Part shown: positions 8,387-16,642 of the stretch, piece after piece
Layout: every line of letters starts with the position of its first letter
Position numbering within the stretch: the stretch's first letter is position 1
Source: Paenibacillus mesophilus
GTDB lineage: Bacteria > Bacillota > Bacilli > Paenibacillales > NBRC-103111
Direction of reading: 5' to 3'
Assembly: GCF_005938385.1 (NCBI RefSeq)
Contig: NZ_VCRA01000013.1
Coordinates: forward strand, 172,059-236,058
Length of the DNA: 64,000 bases
The notes under the pieces: model-generated
Seen by the model: the letters and a program-made list of their open reading frames with translations, nothing else
Database searches by the model: none
Told to the model about the DNA's origin: nothing
Program-made: the position numbers and the translations under genes

Positions 8387-9718
8387 CTATTTCTTCATCT
8401 CGCTCTCCAAATATTTATCGGCCTGCTCCTGCGCGCTGCGGATCGCGCTGTTCAGATCCGTTTCGCCCGTTACGACCTTCAGCACGTTCGGCGTCAGGAA
8501 CGACAAAATTTTCGTATCATAAATGCTCTTGTAGGCCATCGGGGCGAGGCTGTTGTAATAAACCGCGCTCCAGTTTTTCCCTTTATGCTGGCTCTCCGAG
8601 CCGATCGCTTTCTTGATGCCGTCGTCGTTCAGAACGGTCATGTAGCCTTGCTTGGAGTAATTCATCTGCATTTCGGGCGAAATCATATATTTGATCACTT
8701 CCATCGCCGCATCTTTGTTTTTCGATGTCTTCGTGATCGCGAACGTCTTCGGATTCGCCTGCGATCCGAGCTTCGGCTTGTCTTTCAGCACGGGAAGCGA
8801 GACGAGATCCCAATTGATATCTTTCACGTACTGAGGGCCGTCGAACGGAAACTGCGAGTTGAATACCATCATCGCCAGCTCCTGCGAGGACGTCATCTCC
8901 GTATAATACGGCAGCTTTTTCTTCGCCGTCGCCCATTCCTTATAGCCCGCCGTCGCGTTGTTCAGGAAATACGTCTCGAGCGCCATCCGCCACCGCTCGT
9001 CGGTCAGCACCGGCTTCTTCGTCTTCGGATCGTACAGCGGCATCGAATATTGGCTCATGTTGAGAATGTGGGCGGGGGAAGCCGAGTACCCCATATAGGA
9101 CACGCCGCCTTCGCTGCGGGTCATTTTCCGGTTCAGTTCGCCCACTTCGTCCCAAGTCATGCCGTCCTTCGGATAGGGGACGCCGAACTTGTCGAATATG
9201 CCTTTGTTGTAAAACATCACCTGCACCAGATTCGTCACCGGCAGGAAATACAATTTCCCGTCGCCCATCGTCTTGATTCCGTCGATCAGCGTTGGCTCGA
9301 ACTTGGTCAGATCGACGCCGTGCTTTTTGACAAGATCCGTCATATCGAATTTCATATCGAGTCCGAACAGCGGGTCCGGCATGCCGTTGATGCCCGCGAT
9401 GATGATGTCGACGTGCTGGCCGGCCACGATAAGGTCTTGCAGCGTCGAGCCTTTCGTCGCCTGAATAAATTTGATCGTATAATTCGGAAATTTCTTCTTG
9501 ATAAAGGAGCCGTACGATTGATTGAATACTTCCTCGCCCGCCCCTCCCTGGTCCTGAAAGATGAGCTCGACCGGCTCGGAGCTTGCCTTCTGCCCCCCGG
9601 ACGGGGCCGTCGCGGCACCGCCGCCATTCTTTCCGTCGCCTGCATTGCTTCCGCAAGCCGTCATCAAGCTTGCTCCGACCAAACAGCCGATCGCCGTCTT
9701 CCATACTTTGTTTGTCAT
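8387..9718 (-). CDS. ABC sugar-type solute-binding lipoprotein (paralogue 1)
   Basis: 443 residues. A lipoprotein signal (GASLMTAC) is followed by a MalE/UgpB-type fold: VELIFQDQGGAGEE opens the mature protein, then FDKFGVPYPKDGMTWDE in the middle, a motif shared with four other SBPs in this window, and TDLNSAIRSAQEQAD near the end. It is first in an operon, 19 bp ahead of the glycoside hydrolase-like gene, and divergent from the membrane AraC regulator, which probably controls it. No permease gene is linked. The start at 9718 is preceded by AAGGGGTG; the longer frame lacks a ribosome site. Confidence 0.88.
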   Translation of the reverse strand: MTNKVWKTAIGCLVGASLMTACGSNAGDGKNGGGAATAPSGGQKASSEPVELIFQDQGGAGEEVFNQSYGSFIKKKFPNYTIKFIQATKGSTLQDLIVAGQHVDIIIAGINGMPDPLFGLDMKFDMTDLVKKHGVDLTKFEPTLIDGIKTMGDGKLYFLPVTNLVQVMFYNKGIFDKFGVPYPKDGMTWDEVGELNRKMTRSEGGVSYMGYSASPAHILNMSQYSMPLYDPKTKKPVLTDERWRMALETYFLNNATAGYKEWATAKKKLPYYTEMTSSQELAMMVFNSQFPFDGPQYVKDINWDLVSLPVLKDKPKLGSQANPKTFAITKTSKNKDAAMEVIKYMISPEMQMNYSKQGYMTVLNDDGIKKAIGSESQHKGKNWSAVYYNSLAPMAYKSIYDTKILSFLTPNVLKVVTGETDLNSAIRSAQEQADKYLESEMKK

Positions 9719-9779
9719 ACTTGGCACCCCTTGTCGTTTTGTCGTGTTATAAACCTTGCAGGCCGGCCTATTTCCGCCG

Positions 9780-9809
9780 TTGACCGGCAAAACGCGCGAC
9801 CCTTATAAT
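9780..9809 (+). promoter_or_regulatory. SigA-type promoter for the AraC sensor-regulator
   Basis: TTGACC (9780-9785), an 18-base spacer, then TATAAT (9804-9809). The AGGAGG ribosome site is at 9851-9856 and the start at 9865. Recognised by consensus match and position. Confidence 0.65.
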
Positions 9810-9864
9810 GAGAGGGAACGGAAATCGATTACTGTATTTCCGTAAAAGTCAGGAGGAAACGCTC

Positions 9865-12132
9865 ATGATGAAACGCGGCCTTTCGCTGTCGCTCAGGTGG
9901 AATTCCTTATTTGTCAGACTGCTATCTTCCTTCCTGCTGCTGATCGTCCTGCTGCTTTCGTTCAACCTGTTCTCGTTTGCCTTCTTCAAGACGAATGTCC
10001 ATCAAGATATCGTGAGCTACAATATGCTGGGCTTGGCGAAATCGGTCGAAAGCTACGAGAAGCATTTCAATCTGATCGAGTTCAATCTGATGCAGCTCGG
10101 CATGAGCCGGCCGGTAGCGGCCTTAGGCAAAAGTGCGGACGCCTACGACTACAGCGTCGTTTCTCAGGCGATAGAGCAAATTCGGACTTTGACCGGCAAT
10201 CCGCTGTTATTTCTGAACAATATCGTGATCTACGCGCCAAATCGCTCTTACTTTCTCGAGAAAAACGGCACCGGCACCACGTCGGAGCTATTCTTCAAGC
10301 AATACGCCAGCGCCCGTTACGGTGCGGACTTCTGGGCGAAAGAACTGTCGGACAACGCCTCCGCATTCCGGCTGTACCCGGCTGCCCGATTTTATTCCGA
10401 TGTCCCCGTAAACGGCGTTTCCGATAAAGGAACGCTGTTCCCGATTGCGGTCCGGGCCGGATCGTATGCGATCCTTTCTTTTCTCGACGCGGGACAGTTG
10501 TTCGATCGCTTCCACGTGTCCCCGAATGACCATTTCCTTATTCTGGACCCCGCCGGCAAGCTTTTGTTCCAGAACGGCGATCTATGGGATACGGATATGC
10601 TCTCGCTTGCCTTTCAATCCGGAGAAGGCCAGCTAAGGATGGACGACAACTACTTGTTCTACAGAAAAGGCGCCGACACCGGCTTCACTTATGTCAATAT
10701 CGTGCCGTTCTCGAATATTACCGCTCAAGTATCGCGGTTAAATAAGGTGCTCGCTTCCGTGCTGGGGGGCGCGCTTCTCATCGGCTTCCTCCTGTCGGTC
10801 GCGCTCAGCATCAAGTTCAACCGTCCGATCCGCAAAATGATTTCCGGCTTCCAGAAGCAAGGCTCCCCGCTTCAGACAAGGAGCAACATCCGCGAGCTGG
10901 ACTGGATCAGCGACCAAATCGACGCCATCGTGCGTTCCGAGCGGGAAATCCGCAACCGCCTTGATCACAGGAACGACTTGCTCAAATCGTACGGGTATTT
11001 AAGCAAGGTGAAGAAGATGCACCAGCAGAGCCTGAACGAGCTGATCGACACCGACAAACCGTTCCGGCTCATCTTGTTCAGGATCACGTTCACGGACCGG
11101 TTCGACGGGCTGCCCGCCGCGGAACGCGAGAAAGCGTCCTATTATATCCGGGAGCTGATCGCCCTGCAGCTCGGCGAGAGCTTCGCCGAATCGACCACCT
11201 TGCAGGTGGAGCACGACCAGGTGCTGACCCTTTTGAGCGGCGACGCTTCCCATGACGGCATGATGACGGTACTCCGCCGTCTGAAGGAAGTTGCGGACCG
11301 GGATCAAGAGCTGTTCCTGTTGACGATAGCCGTATACCCGCAGCCGTGCCGGCCCGGCGAGCTCGCCTCGGCCTATGAGGAAGCGTGCCGCATGCTCCTG
11401 GATCGGCGTCTGGTCGCGGAAACGGAGATCGTCACGAAGCGTTCTGCTTCCGCACCCGATCTGCTGATCGCTCCGGCGGACGATCAGGAGCTGTCGATCC
11501 AGCTGCAAGCCGGCGAACGGGACCGCGCGCTCGAGCTGCTCGGCAAATGCATGCGCCGCCTCGAGGAGAAGGACGCGAGCGCCCACCGGTTCGGTTTATT
11601 CGCCCGCGAAATCGCCGCGAAAATCGAGAAATCGCTGCTTTTCTACCAGCTCGATACGAAGCCCTTCATGGATCGGCACTCGCCCTTCGAGCGGATCGGG
11701 AAATGCACCGGGATCGGCCGGATGGAGCTGCTGCTCACGCATATGATCGAGGAATGCTGCATGCTGATCCGGGAGAAGAAAGCGCGCCACGACCCGGTCA
11801 AAGATTTCGTGCTGGACTATATCGTCACCCATTATCGCGAGGATTTGTCGCTGGAATCGGTCGCCGACCGGCTGCAAATGTCGCGCAGCTATTTGTCCAC
11901 CTATTTCCGCGACAAAACCGGCATGACCTTCACCGACTATTTGAACGCGCTCAGGATGAGCAAGGCCAAGGATCTGCTCAGCTCCAAGGAGGACATCCGC
12001 ATAGGCGAAGTGGCGGCGGAAATCGGTTATCGGAACGTCAATTCGTTCATCCGCATGTTCAAGAAAATATGCGGTGTGACGCCCGGGGAATACCGCCGAT
12101 CGGCGCTGCAAAATATGGACGGCCGCGGGTAG
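9865..12132 (+). CDS. Membrane-anchored AraC-family regulator with extracytoplasmic sensor domain
   Basis: 755 residues. A first membrane helix lies at about 16-40 (LLSSFLLLIVLLLSFNLFSF), an extracellular ligand-sensing region of about 250 residues with a Cache-like arrangement follows, then a second helix at about 293-317 (VLGGALLIGFLLSVALSI) and a HAMP-like linker. A cytoplasmic part ends in a two-helix-turn-helix AraC domain (about 650-750: SLESVADRLQMSRSYLSTYF and IGYRNVNSFIRMFKKICG). Such proteins are common in Paenibacillus beside sugar SBP genes. It probably reads an extracellular sugar directly or through the SBP and activates the divergent SBP-hydrolase-esterase operon; this is inferred from position. 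The start follows AGGAGG with 8 bases of spacing. Confidence 0.88.
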   Translation: MMKRGLSLSLRWNSLFVRLLSSFLLLIVLLLSFNLFSFAFFKTNVHQDIVSYNMLGLAKSVESYEKHFNLIEFNLMQLGMSRPVAALGKSADAYDYSVVSQAIEQIRTLTGNPLLFLNNIVIYAPNRSYFLEKNGTGTTSELFFKQYASARYGADFWAKELSDNASAFRLYPAARFYSDVPVNGVSDKGTLFPIAVRAGSYAILSFLDAGQLFDRFHVSPNDHFLILDPAGKLLFQNGDLWDTDMLSLAFQSGEGQLRMDDNYLFYRKGADTGFTYVNIVPFSNITAQVSRLNKVLASVLGGALLIGFLLSVALSIKFNRPIRKMISGFQKQGSPLQTRSNIRELDWISDQIDAIVRSEREIRNRLDHRNDLLKSYGYLSKVKKMHQQSLNELIDTDKPFRLILFRITFTDRFDGLPAAEREKASYYIRELIALQLGESFAESTTLQVEHDQVLTLLSGDASHDGMMTVLRRLKEVADRDQELFLLTIAVYPQPCRPGELASAYEEACRMLLDRRLVAETEIVTKRSASAPDLLIAPADDQELSIQLQAGERDRALELLGKCMRRLEEKDASAHRFGLFAREIAAKIEKSLLFYQLDTKPFMDRHSPFERIGKCTGIGRMELLLTHMIEECCMLIREKKARHDPVKDFVLDYIVTHYREDLSLESVADRLQMSRSYLSTYFRDKTGMTFTDYLNALRMSKAKDLLSSKEDIRIGEVAAEIGYRNVNSFIRMFKKICGVTPGEYRRSALQNMDGRG

Positions 12133-12149
12133 GTCCATTAAAGTCCATA

Positions 12150-12166
12150 CATCGGCCTTTTAGGCC
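12150..12166. terminator. Weak hairpin between convergent genes
   Basis: The sequence ggccttttaggcc folds into a short hairpin between the stops of the AraC gene and the minus-strand SBP gene. It has only a short T run, so it is a weak candidate. Confidence 0.3.
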
Positions 12167-12169
12167 TCC

Positions 12170-13771
12170 TTATGGCGACGGCGCTCCCTTATAGCGGTCA
12201 TACTGCCGCTGCCTCGCCTGAAGCACGCGGTCCAATCCGAGCGAAGCGACGGCGCGGCCGAACCGGTCCCAGTCGATTGCTTCCGCTCCGGTAATGTAGC
12301 GGGCCAACGTCGACTCGACATAAGCGCGCAGCGGAGTGCCGTACAGCTCGTCCGTTTCCTTCTCCTCGGGAGTGGGGAGCGTAAGCGGAAGCGATTCGAC
12401 CAGATAGGGCCTGACCTTGCGGGCCATCTCCGCCCCGACCGGATCGGAATCGAGCATTGCCTGCGGCTGATGCGACAGCGGACCTTTATCCGCGCGAATC
12501 CACGGCAGCGTCGGCATCGCCCCGAGCGAGCGCAGCAATCGGGTCAAGTCCAGGCCGTCGGGATTGCGGGCCGCATAATCGGTAAATTTCGGTTTGCCGT
12601 CCGACATCGTGAAGGTCAGCCCTTCCACTCCGAAATTGACGAGCCGGCTGCCTTCCTCGCTCGCATAGATATAATCGAGCCACCGGATCGCGAGCTCCGG
12701 ATTCGGACTGCTGGCGGATATGCCGAACCACGAGCTGACCGGGCCGTATATTTCATAAAATCCGCCGTGACCCGCGCCTCCGGGCGGTACGGTCATCACC
12801 CATTCGGCTTGCGGATCGCCGGCCTGGCGATTGCCCGACTCGTATTTCGGCCGCTGATTCAAAAATCCGTTAAGCGCTCCTACGCGTCCCCCCGCCACCT
12901 CGGACAGAAACGAATCCGTGGTTTTCGTCAAGAAATCGGGCGCGAGCAGCCCTTCGCCGTACAATTTGCGCCACCACTCCACCAGTTGCTTCGTTTCCTC
13001 GGACAGCCATTCGTACTTCACCTTGCCGCTTGCATCCGGGTAAAAACCGTCGCTGTAAAACAAATGTTTCCGGACAGCGCTTCCGAACAGCTTCAACCCT
13101 TTCAGGCCGAGGTCCGGCAGCAGCGGAATTTCGTCCGGAAGGCCGTTGCCGTTCGGATCGTTTTCCTTAAACGCTTTCAAGACGGTGTACCATTCGTCCA
13201 AAGTGGTCGGCTCACGCAGCCCGAGCCGGTCGAGCCAATCTTTGCGGATCATCAGCCCGTACGGATCGGTATAGGCGACGCCGGTCACGACCGATGCAAG
13301 CGCATACAGCTTGCCGTCCGAAAGCCGCAGCTTTTTGTCGATATCCGGATTGTCCCGCAAAAAGGCGGCTATGTTGGGCGCCTGCTTCGAGATCAGCTCG
13401 TCGAGCGGAAGGATCGTACCGTTGCCCGCTAATCTCACCGGGTCGCTCTCCGGGATATAGAAGATGTCCGGCAAATCCGTCCCCTTCGACAGCCTCAGCC
13501 TCATTGCGTCGCCAAACTGTCCCCTTGGAAGCACTTCCCAGACGATTTTGACGCCGGTCCGCTTCTCGACCTCCCGCCATACGGGCAAATCGTCCGTGTA
13601 GCTATTGGCGGTATAGTAGTTGTCATTGGTCGCGACCCGCAGCACGGGCTTATCGCCCGACGCCGGATGGGACCCGGCAATGGCGCCGCCCGCCTCTTTC
13701 TCGCAGCCGCCTATCATCAATGCCATAGCGGACACGATGGCAGCTCCCGCGATCGGCCCGTTCCTTCTCAT
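12170..13771 (-). CDS. Large extracellular solute-binding lipoprotein (LplA-like)
   Basis: 533 residues with a lipoprotein signal (ALMIGGC). Length and sequence (DLPVWREVEKRTGVKIVWE near the start; PNGNGLPDEIPLLPD; NPELAIRWLDYIYASEEG) match the roughly 500-residue SBP class that often serves oligosaccharide ABC importers in Paenibacillus. The PNGNGLPDE segment is an Asp/Asn-rich loop that may bind calcium. The start at 13771 follows a GAGGGGGG ribosome site; an upstream TTG in frame is less likely. Its neighbour upstream on the same strand is a GntR regulator with an SBP-like ligand domain, the best candidate for its control. No permease is linked. Confidence 0.85.
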   Translation of the reverse strand: MRRNGPIAGAAIVSAMALMIGGCEKEAGGAIAGSHPASGDKPVLRVATNDNYYTANSYTDDLPVWREVEKRTGVKIVWEVLPRGQFGDAMRLRLSKGTDLPDIFYIPESDPVRLAGNGTILPLDELISKQAPNIAAFLRDNPDIDKKLRLSDGKLYALASVVTGVAYTDPYGLMIRKDWLDRLGLREPTTLDEWYTVLKAFKENDPNGNGLPDEIPLLPDLGLKGLKLFGSAVRKHLFYSDGFYPDASGKVKYEWLSEETKQLVEWWRKLYGEGLLAPDFLTKTTDSFLSEVAGGRVGALNGFLNQRPKYESGNRQAGDPQAEWVMTVPPGGAGHGGFYEIYGPVSSWFGISASSPNPELAIRWLDYIYASEEGSRLVNFGVEGLTFTMSDGKPKFTDYAARNPDGLDLTRLLRSLGAMPTLPWIRADKGPLSHQPQAMLDSDPVGAEMARKVRPYLVESLPLTLPTPEEKETDELYGTPLRAYVESTLARYITGAEAIDWDRFGRAVASLGLDRVLQARQRQYDRYKGAPSP

Positions 13772-13906
13772 CGGATAAGCCCCCCTCGGCAAAGTCGTTC
13801 GTTCGGATTCGATATGTCCTTATCGTACAACAACCCGGGACGATTCGCGACTCCCATTCCTCCTTTCCACGAACGTCTTGGCCGGGCTTCGTCGCCGCAA
13901 ACGGAC

Positions 13907-13937
13907 GGTGCCGGCTACATCAAATGTAACCGGCACC
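13907..13937. repeat. Perfectly placed inverted repeat (possible terminator or operator)
   Basis: Arms ggtgccggctacat (13907-13920) and atgtaaccggcacc (13924-13937) enclose a 3-base loop with a single mismatch. There is no T run, so it is not a standard terminator. It lies after the stop of the GntR-SBP gene and upstream of the SBP gene. The half-sequence aaccggcacc recurs at about 14031-14041, so a regulator-binding role is possible. Confidence 0.5.
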
Positions 13938-14061
13938 GGAACGGCTGTATATCGCATTTTCGTTGCATTTTCTCAGCAATGTCGTTTTTTCCAACGATCC
14001 GCATATAAACGAACGGTCGGCATATCGGGGAACCGGCACCTGTCGTGCATGATAAGTGCCT

Positions 14062-15465
14062 TCATTTCCGGTCGTCCGGAGCAGCCAGTAGCCGTTCCAG
14101 CCGCCGGACGGCTTCCTCTTCCGTCTCCAGCCCGGACCAATACAAATTCGCTTCCTTGTACAACGATTCGAGCCGCGCAATCGGCATATTCAAATCGCGG
14201 AACGTGCGGAAGGTGGGGATAATTTCCCGATACATATGAAACCGGTACGGACGGTACACGCTCTCCTCCCCGGTCCATTCCGCAGCGGGCTTCAGGCTTG
14301 GTATGCTAAGCGTCTTGCGGCGTATGAGCATCTGCGCTTCGCCGGAGGCGAGATAATCGACAAACCGTCTGGCGCTTTCCTTTTCTTTGCTATGGGTGCT
14401 TATCGCCAAACCGACCAGCATGAGCAGCGTTTTCGGCTCGTTCAAATACGGCAGCGGGGCGATATCGTACTCGAACTCCGCACTGCGTTCGTGGCGGTTC
14501 AACCCCATATAAGTGGTCAGGATCATCGACACTTTCCCTTGAAAGAACAATTTCTCGGCGTCGCTGTCCTCCTCCGACAAAAACAACGGGAACCGGTTCC
14601 GCAAATAAATCGTCCGGCACGCCATCAGGCTTTCCTTCAGTTTTCGTCCGTCCGTTTCAAATCCTCCAGCATCGTTCCGTTCGAAACGCAGGCCGTTTTG
14701 CATGAACAATACCGGCCATCGGTTACTGGACGGGAAATGGAAATAAAAGCCGAACCGCTCCCGCTCCACGGTCAGCCGGTCCGCGGCCTCGAACAGCGTG
14801 TCCCACCGCCAGCCGCTGTCCGGCTCCATCAAGCCGGCTTCCCGGAAATGGTTTTTGTTGTAGCACAGCATAAGCGGAGTGAATAGGAGAGGCCGCAGCT
14901 TCAGTTGCCCCTCTTGCGTGAACGCCTCGTTCAGGAAAGGGTATGTTTGCGAATCGGGCTCGAACGATTCCAGCTGCCCGAACCCGTCGTTTTCCCTGAA
15001 GCTGTCGAAGCCGTTATAGTTCATCGTGAAGATGTCCAATGACGATTCGTCAATCCGTTTCTTTACAGTGGAATAAACGTTCAATTCCGGCGACATGGCG
15101 ATCAGCTCGACGCGAATGTCGGGATTCCGCTTGTGGAATTCGGCCACCAGCGTCTTCATCGCCGCTTCCTGAAGCAGCGATACGTGACAGCCGAACCTTA
15201 GAACGACCGTCTCTTCCCGCGCGCGTCCGGCGACTCTGTTGCCGACTCTCGGCACTTTCTCAATTAATCCTTCGGCTACCAGCTCTTCGAGTCCTTTACG
15301 CACCGTGTTGTTGCTTAATCGATACAAGCCGGCGTACGTCTTCTCCGAAGGAAGGAACTCCCCCTTCTGCAAAACGCCGCTTGCAATATCGCCGCGAATC
15401 GTCTCCACCATCGCTTCGAGCCGCAGCTGAAACGTTTTGCGGCTCGCTCTTTCCGACTTTTCCAT
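14062..15465 (-). CDS. GntR transcription factor fused to a solute-binding-protein-like ligand domain
   Basis: 467 residues. Residues 1-80 are a GntR winged helix (IRGDIASGVLQKGEFLPSEK, LSNNTVRKGLEELVAEGLIE). From residue about 85 to 420 the sequence is that of an extracellular solute-binding protein (VLRFGCHVSLLQEAAMKTL, then EFHKRNPDIRVELIAMSPE, CYNKNHFREAGLMEPD, KLFFQGKVSMILTTYMG) but without a signal peptide or lipobox. It therefore probably senses a sugar inside the cell with an SBP fold in place of the usual UTRA or FCD domain. GGAAGGG precedes the start. The next gene downstream is a large SBP, a likely target. LacI proteins with periplasmic-binding-like domains are well known; a GntR with the larger SBP fold is less common. 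Confidence 0.85.
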   Translation of the reverse strand: MEKSERASRKTFQLRLEAMVETIRGDIASGVLQKGEFLPSEKTYAGLYRLSNNTVRKGLEELVAEGLIEKVPRVGNRVAGRAREETVVLRFGCHVSLLQEAAMKTLVAEFHKRNPDIRVELIAMSPELNVYSTVKKRIDESSLDIFTMNYNGFDSFRENDGFGQLESFEPDSQTYPFLNEAFTQEGQLKLRPLLFTPLMLCYNKNHFREAGLMEPDSGWRWDTLFEAADRLTVERERFGFYFHFPSSNRWPVLFMQNGLRFERNDAGGFETDGRKLKESLMACRTIYLRNRFPLFLSEEDSDAEKLFFQGKVSMILTTYMGLNRHERSAEFEYDIAPLPYLNEPKTLLMLVGLAISTHSKEKESARRFVDYLASGEAQMLIRRKTLSIPSLKPAAEWTGEESVYRPYRFHMYREIIPTFRTFRDLNMPIARLESLYKEANLYWSGLETEEEAVRRLERLLAAPDDRK

Positions 15466-15512
15466 AGCATGACCCTTCCGCCCGATGTCTCAATCTATGT
15501 ACTAGCATACAG

Positions 15513-15565
15513 GAAGCGGCGAACCGCTTCAACAGCGAAGGCTCGCCCTATGTTCGGGGCGAGCC
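15513..15565. other. Two adjacent perfect hairpins between divergently ordered transcription units
   Basis: The first hairpin has arms gaagcgg and ccgcttc (15513-15530) with a short loop. The second has arms ggctcgcc (15540-15547) and ggcgagcc (15558-15565). They follow the stop of the dehydrogenase gene on the minus strand and precede the GntR-SBP gene region. Neither is followed by a good T run, so termination is possible but unproven. Confidence 0.4.
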
Positions 15566-15611
15566 GTGTATAAGCTTGAGGCGTCCGCTAGTCCACAGCG
15601 GCGGCGAAACT

Positions 15612-16607
15612 TTAAGCCAATATGCTCATCTGTTCTTCCTTCACTTCGCCCCCAAGCGGCTCTCCGGCGATCAGCCGCCGCAGCTCGTCGATCGCGAACT
15701 GCCCGAGACGCTTTACGCCGTTGTTGACCGCGCCGGCCAGATGCGGGGTTATGATGCAATTGGGCAAACTGCGCAAAGGATGGTCGGCAGCCGGCGGTTC
15801 CGGATCGGTCACGTCTAGGCAAGCGAATAGTCGGCCTTGCCGCAATTCGTCGGCCAGCGCCCCTTCGTCCACGATCGATCCGCGCGCTGTATTGATCAAG
15901 ATCGCATCGTCCTTCATCCAGCCGAGACGCTCGCGATTGAACATTTTGTACGTTTCCGGAATGGACGGGGCATGAATGGAAACGACATCGCTCCTTCGCA
16001 GCACCTCCTCCAGCTCCGCCTTGACCGCCCCCATCGCCTCGGCCTGTTCCGCCGTCAACACGGGATCGTATACGAGGGTCGTCACTTCGAAATTGCGCAG
16101 CAGCCGAACGTAGTGCGCGCCGGCCTTGCCGGCCCCGATTACGCCTACCGTTACCCGGTACAGCTCCCGGACGCGCCCTCTGCCTTCGCTCCATTTCCCG
16201 TTGCGCGTATCCTGCGACAGCCGCCACATTTCCTTGAGCGAAGCGATCGTCATCCCGAGCGCCGTCTCGGCCACGCCGATCCCGAGCGGGCCATTGCCGC
16301 TCGATACCCGGATGCCCCTGCTCCACAAGTCGGGAGTGACGATGCCCTTGACCGTTCCGGCCGCATGGATGACCGCCTTGAGCTCCGGGGCGACCTCCAA
16401 TATGTCGCGGGGAAGCGACGGGCAGCCCCACGAGGTGATGGCATAATCGGCCCCTTCCAACAGCCGTTTCAATATCTCCGGCCGGGGGACGCCGGGCTGA
16501 TCGTTTCTCGCGACGTCTCCGATGTCGGCCAGCTGCCGCCAATGCGAATCGTCAAAAATCCGTTGCTGGATGTTCGGCTCCGCCAGTATGGCAATTTTAA
16601 CTCCCAT
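15612..16607 (-). CDS. D-isomer-specific 2-hydroxyacid dehydrogenase family protein
   Basis: 331 residues. The NAD-binding Rossmann motif is visible as VGVIGAGKAGAHYVRLL (about 146-162), followed by the family elements INTARGSIVDEGALADEL and the catalytic His in CIITPHLAGAVN. The catalytic Arg lies in NTARGS. The family oxidises or reduces 2-hydroxyacids with NAD(P); the substrate is not evident. It is the last gene of an operon with an SBP and a secreted beta-propeller protein, which suggests use of a sugar acid released from a polysaccharide, an inference from context. The start at 16607 is preferred for its GGAGTGGAGAAG; an alternative at 16640 would overlap the upstream stop region. Confidence 0.85.
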   Translation of the reverse strand: MGVKIAILAEPNIQQRIFDDSHWRQLADIGDVARNDQPGVPRPEILKRLLEGADYAITSWGCPSLPRDILEVAPELKAVIHAAGTVKGIVTPDLWSRGIRVSSGNGPLGIGVAETALGMTIASLKEMWRLSQDTRNGKWSEGRGRVRELYRVTVGVIGAGKAGAHYVRLLRNFEVTTLVYDPVLTAEQAEAMGAVKAELEEVLRRSDVVSIHAPSIPETYKMFNRERLGWMKDDAILINTARGSIVDEGALADELRQGRLFACLDVTDPEPPAADHPLRSLPNCIITPHLAGAVNNGVKRLGQFAIDELRRLIAGEPLGGEVKEEQMSILA

Positions 16608-16642
16608 GCTTCTCCACTCCGTCTCTTTGTATGTGTGCATTT

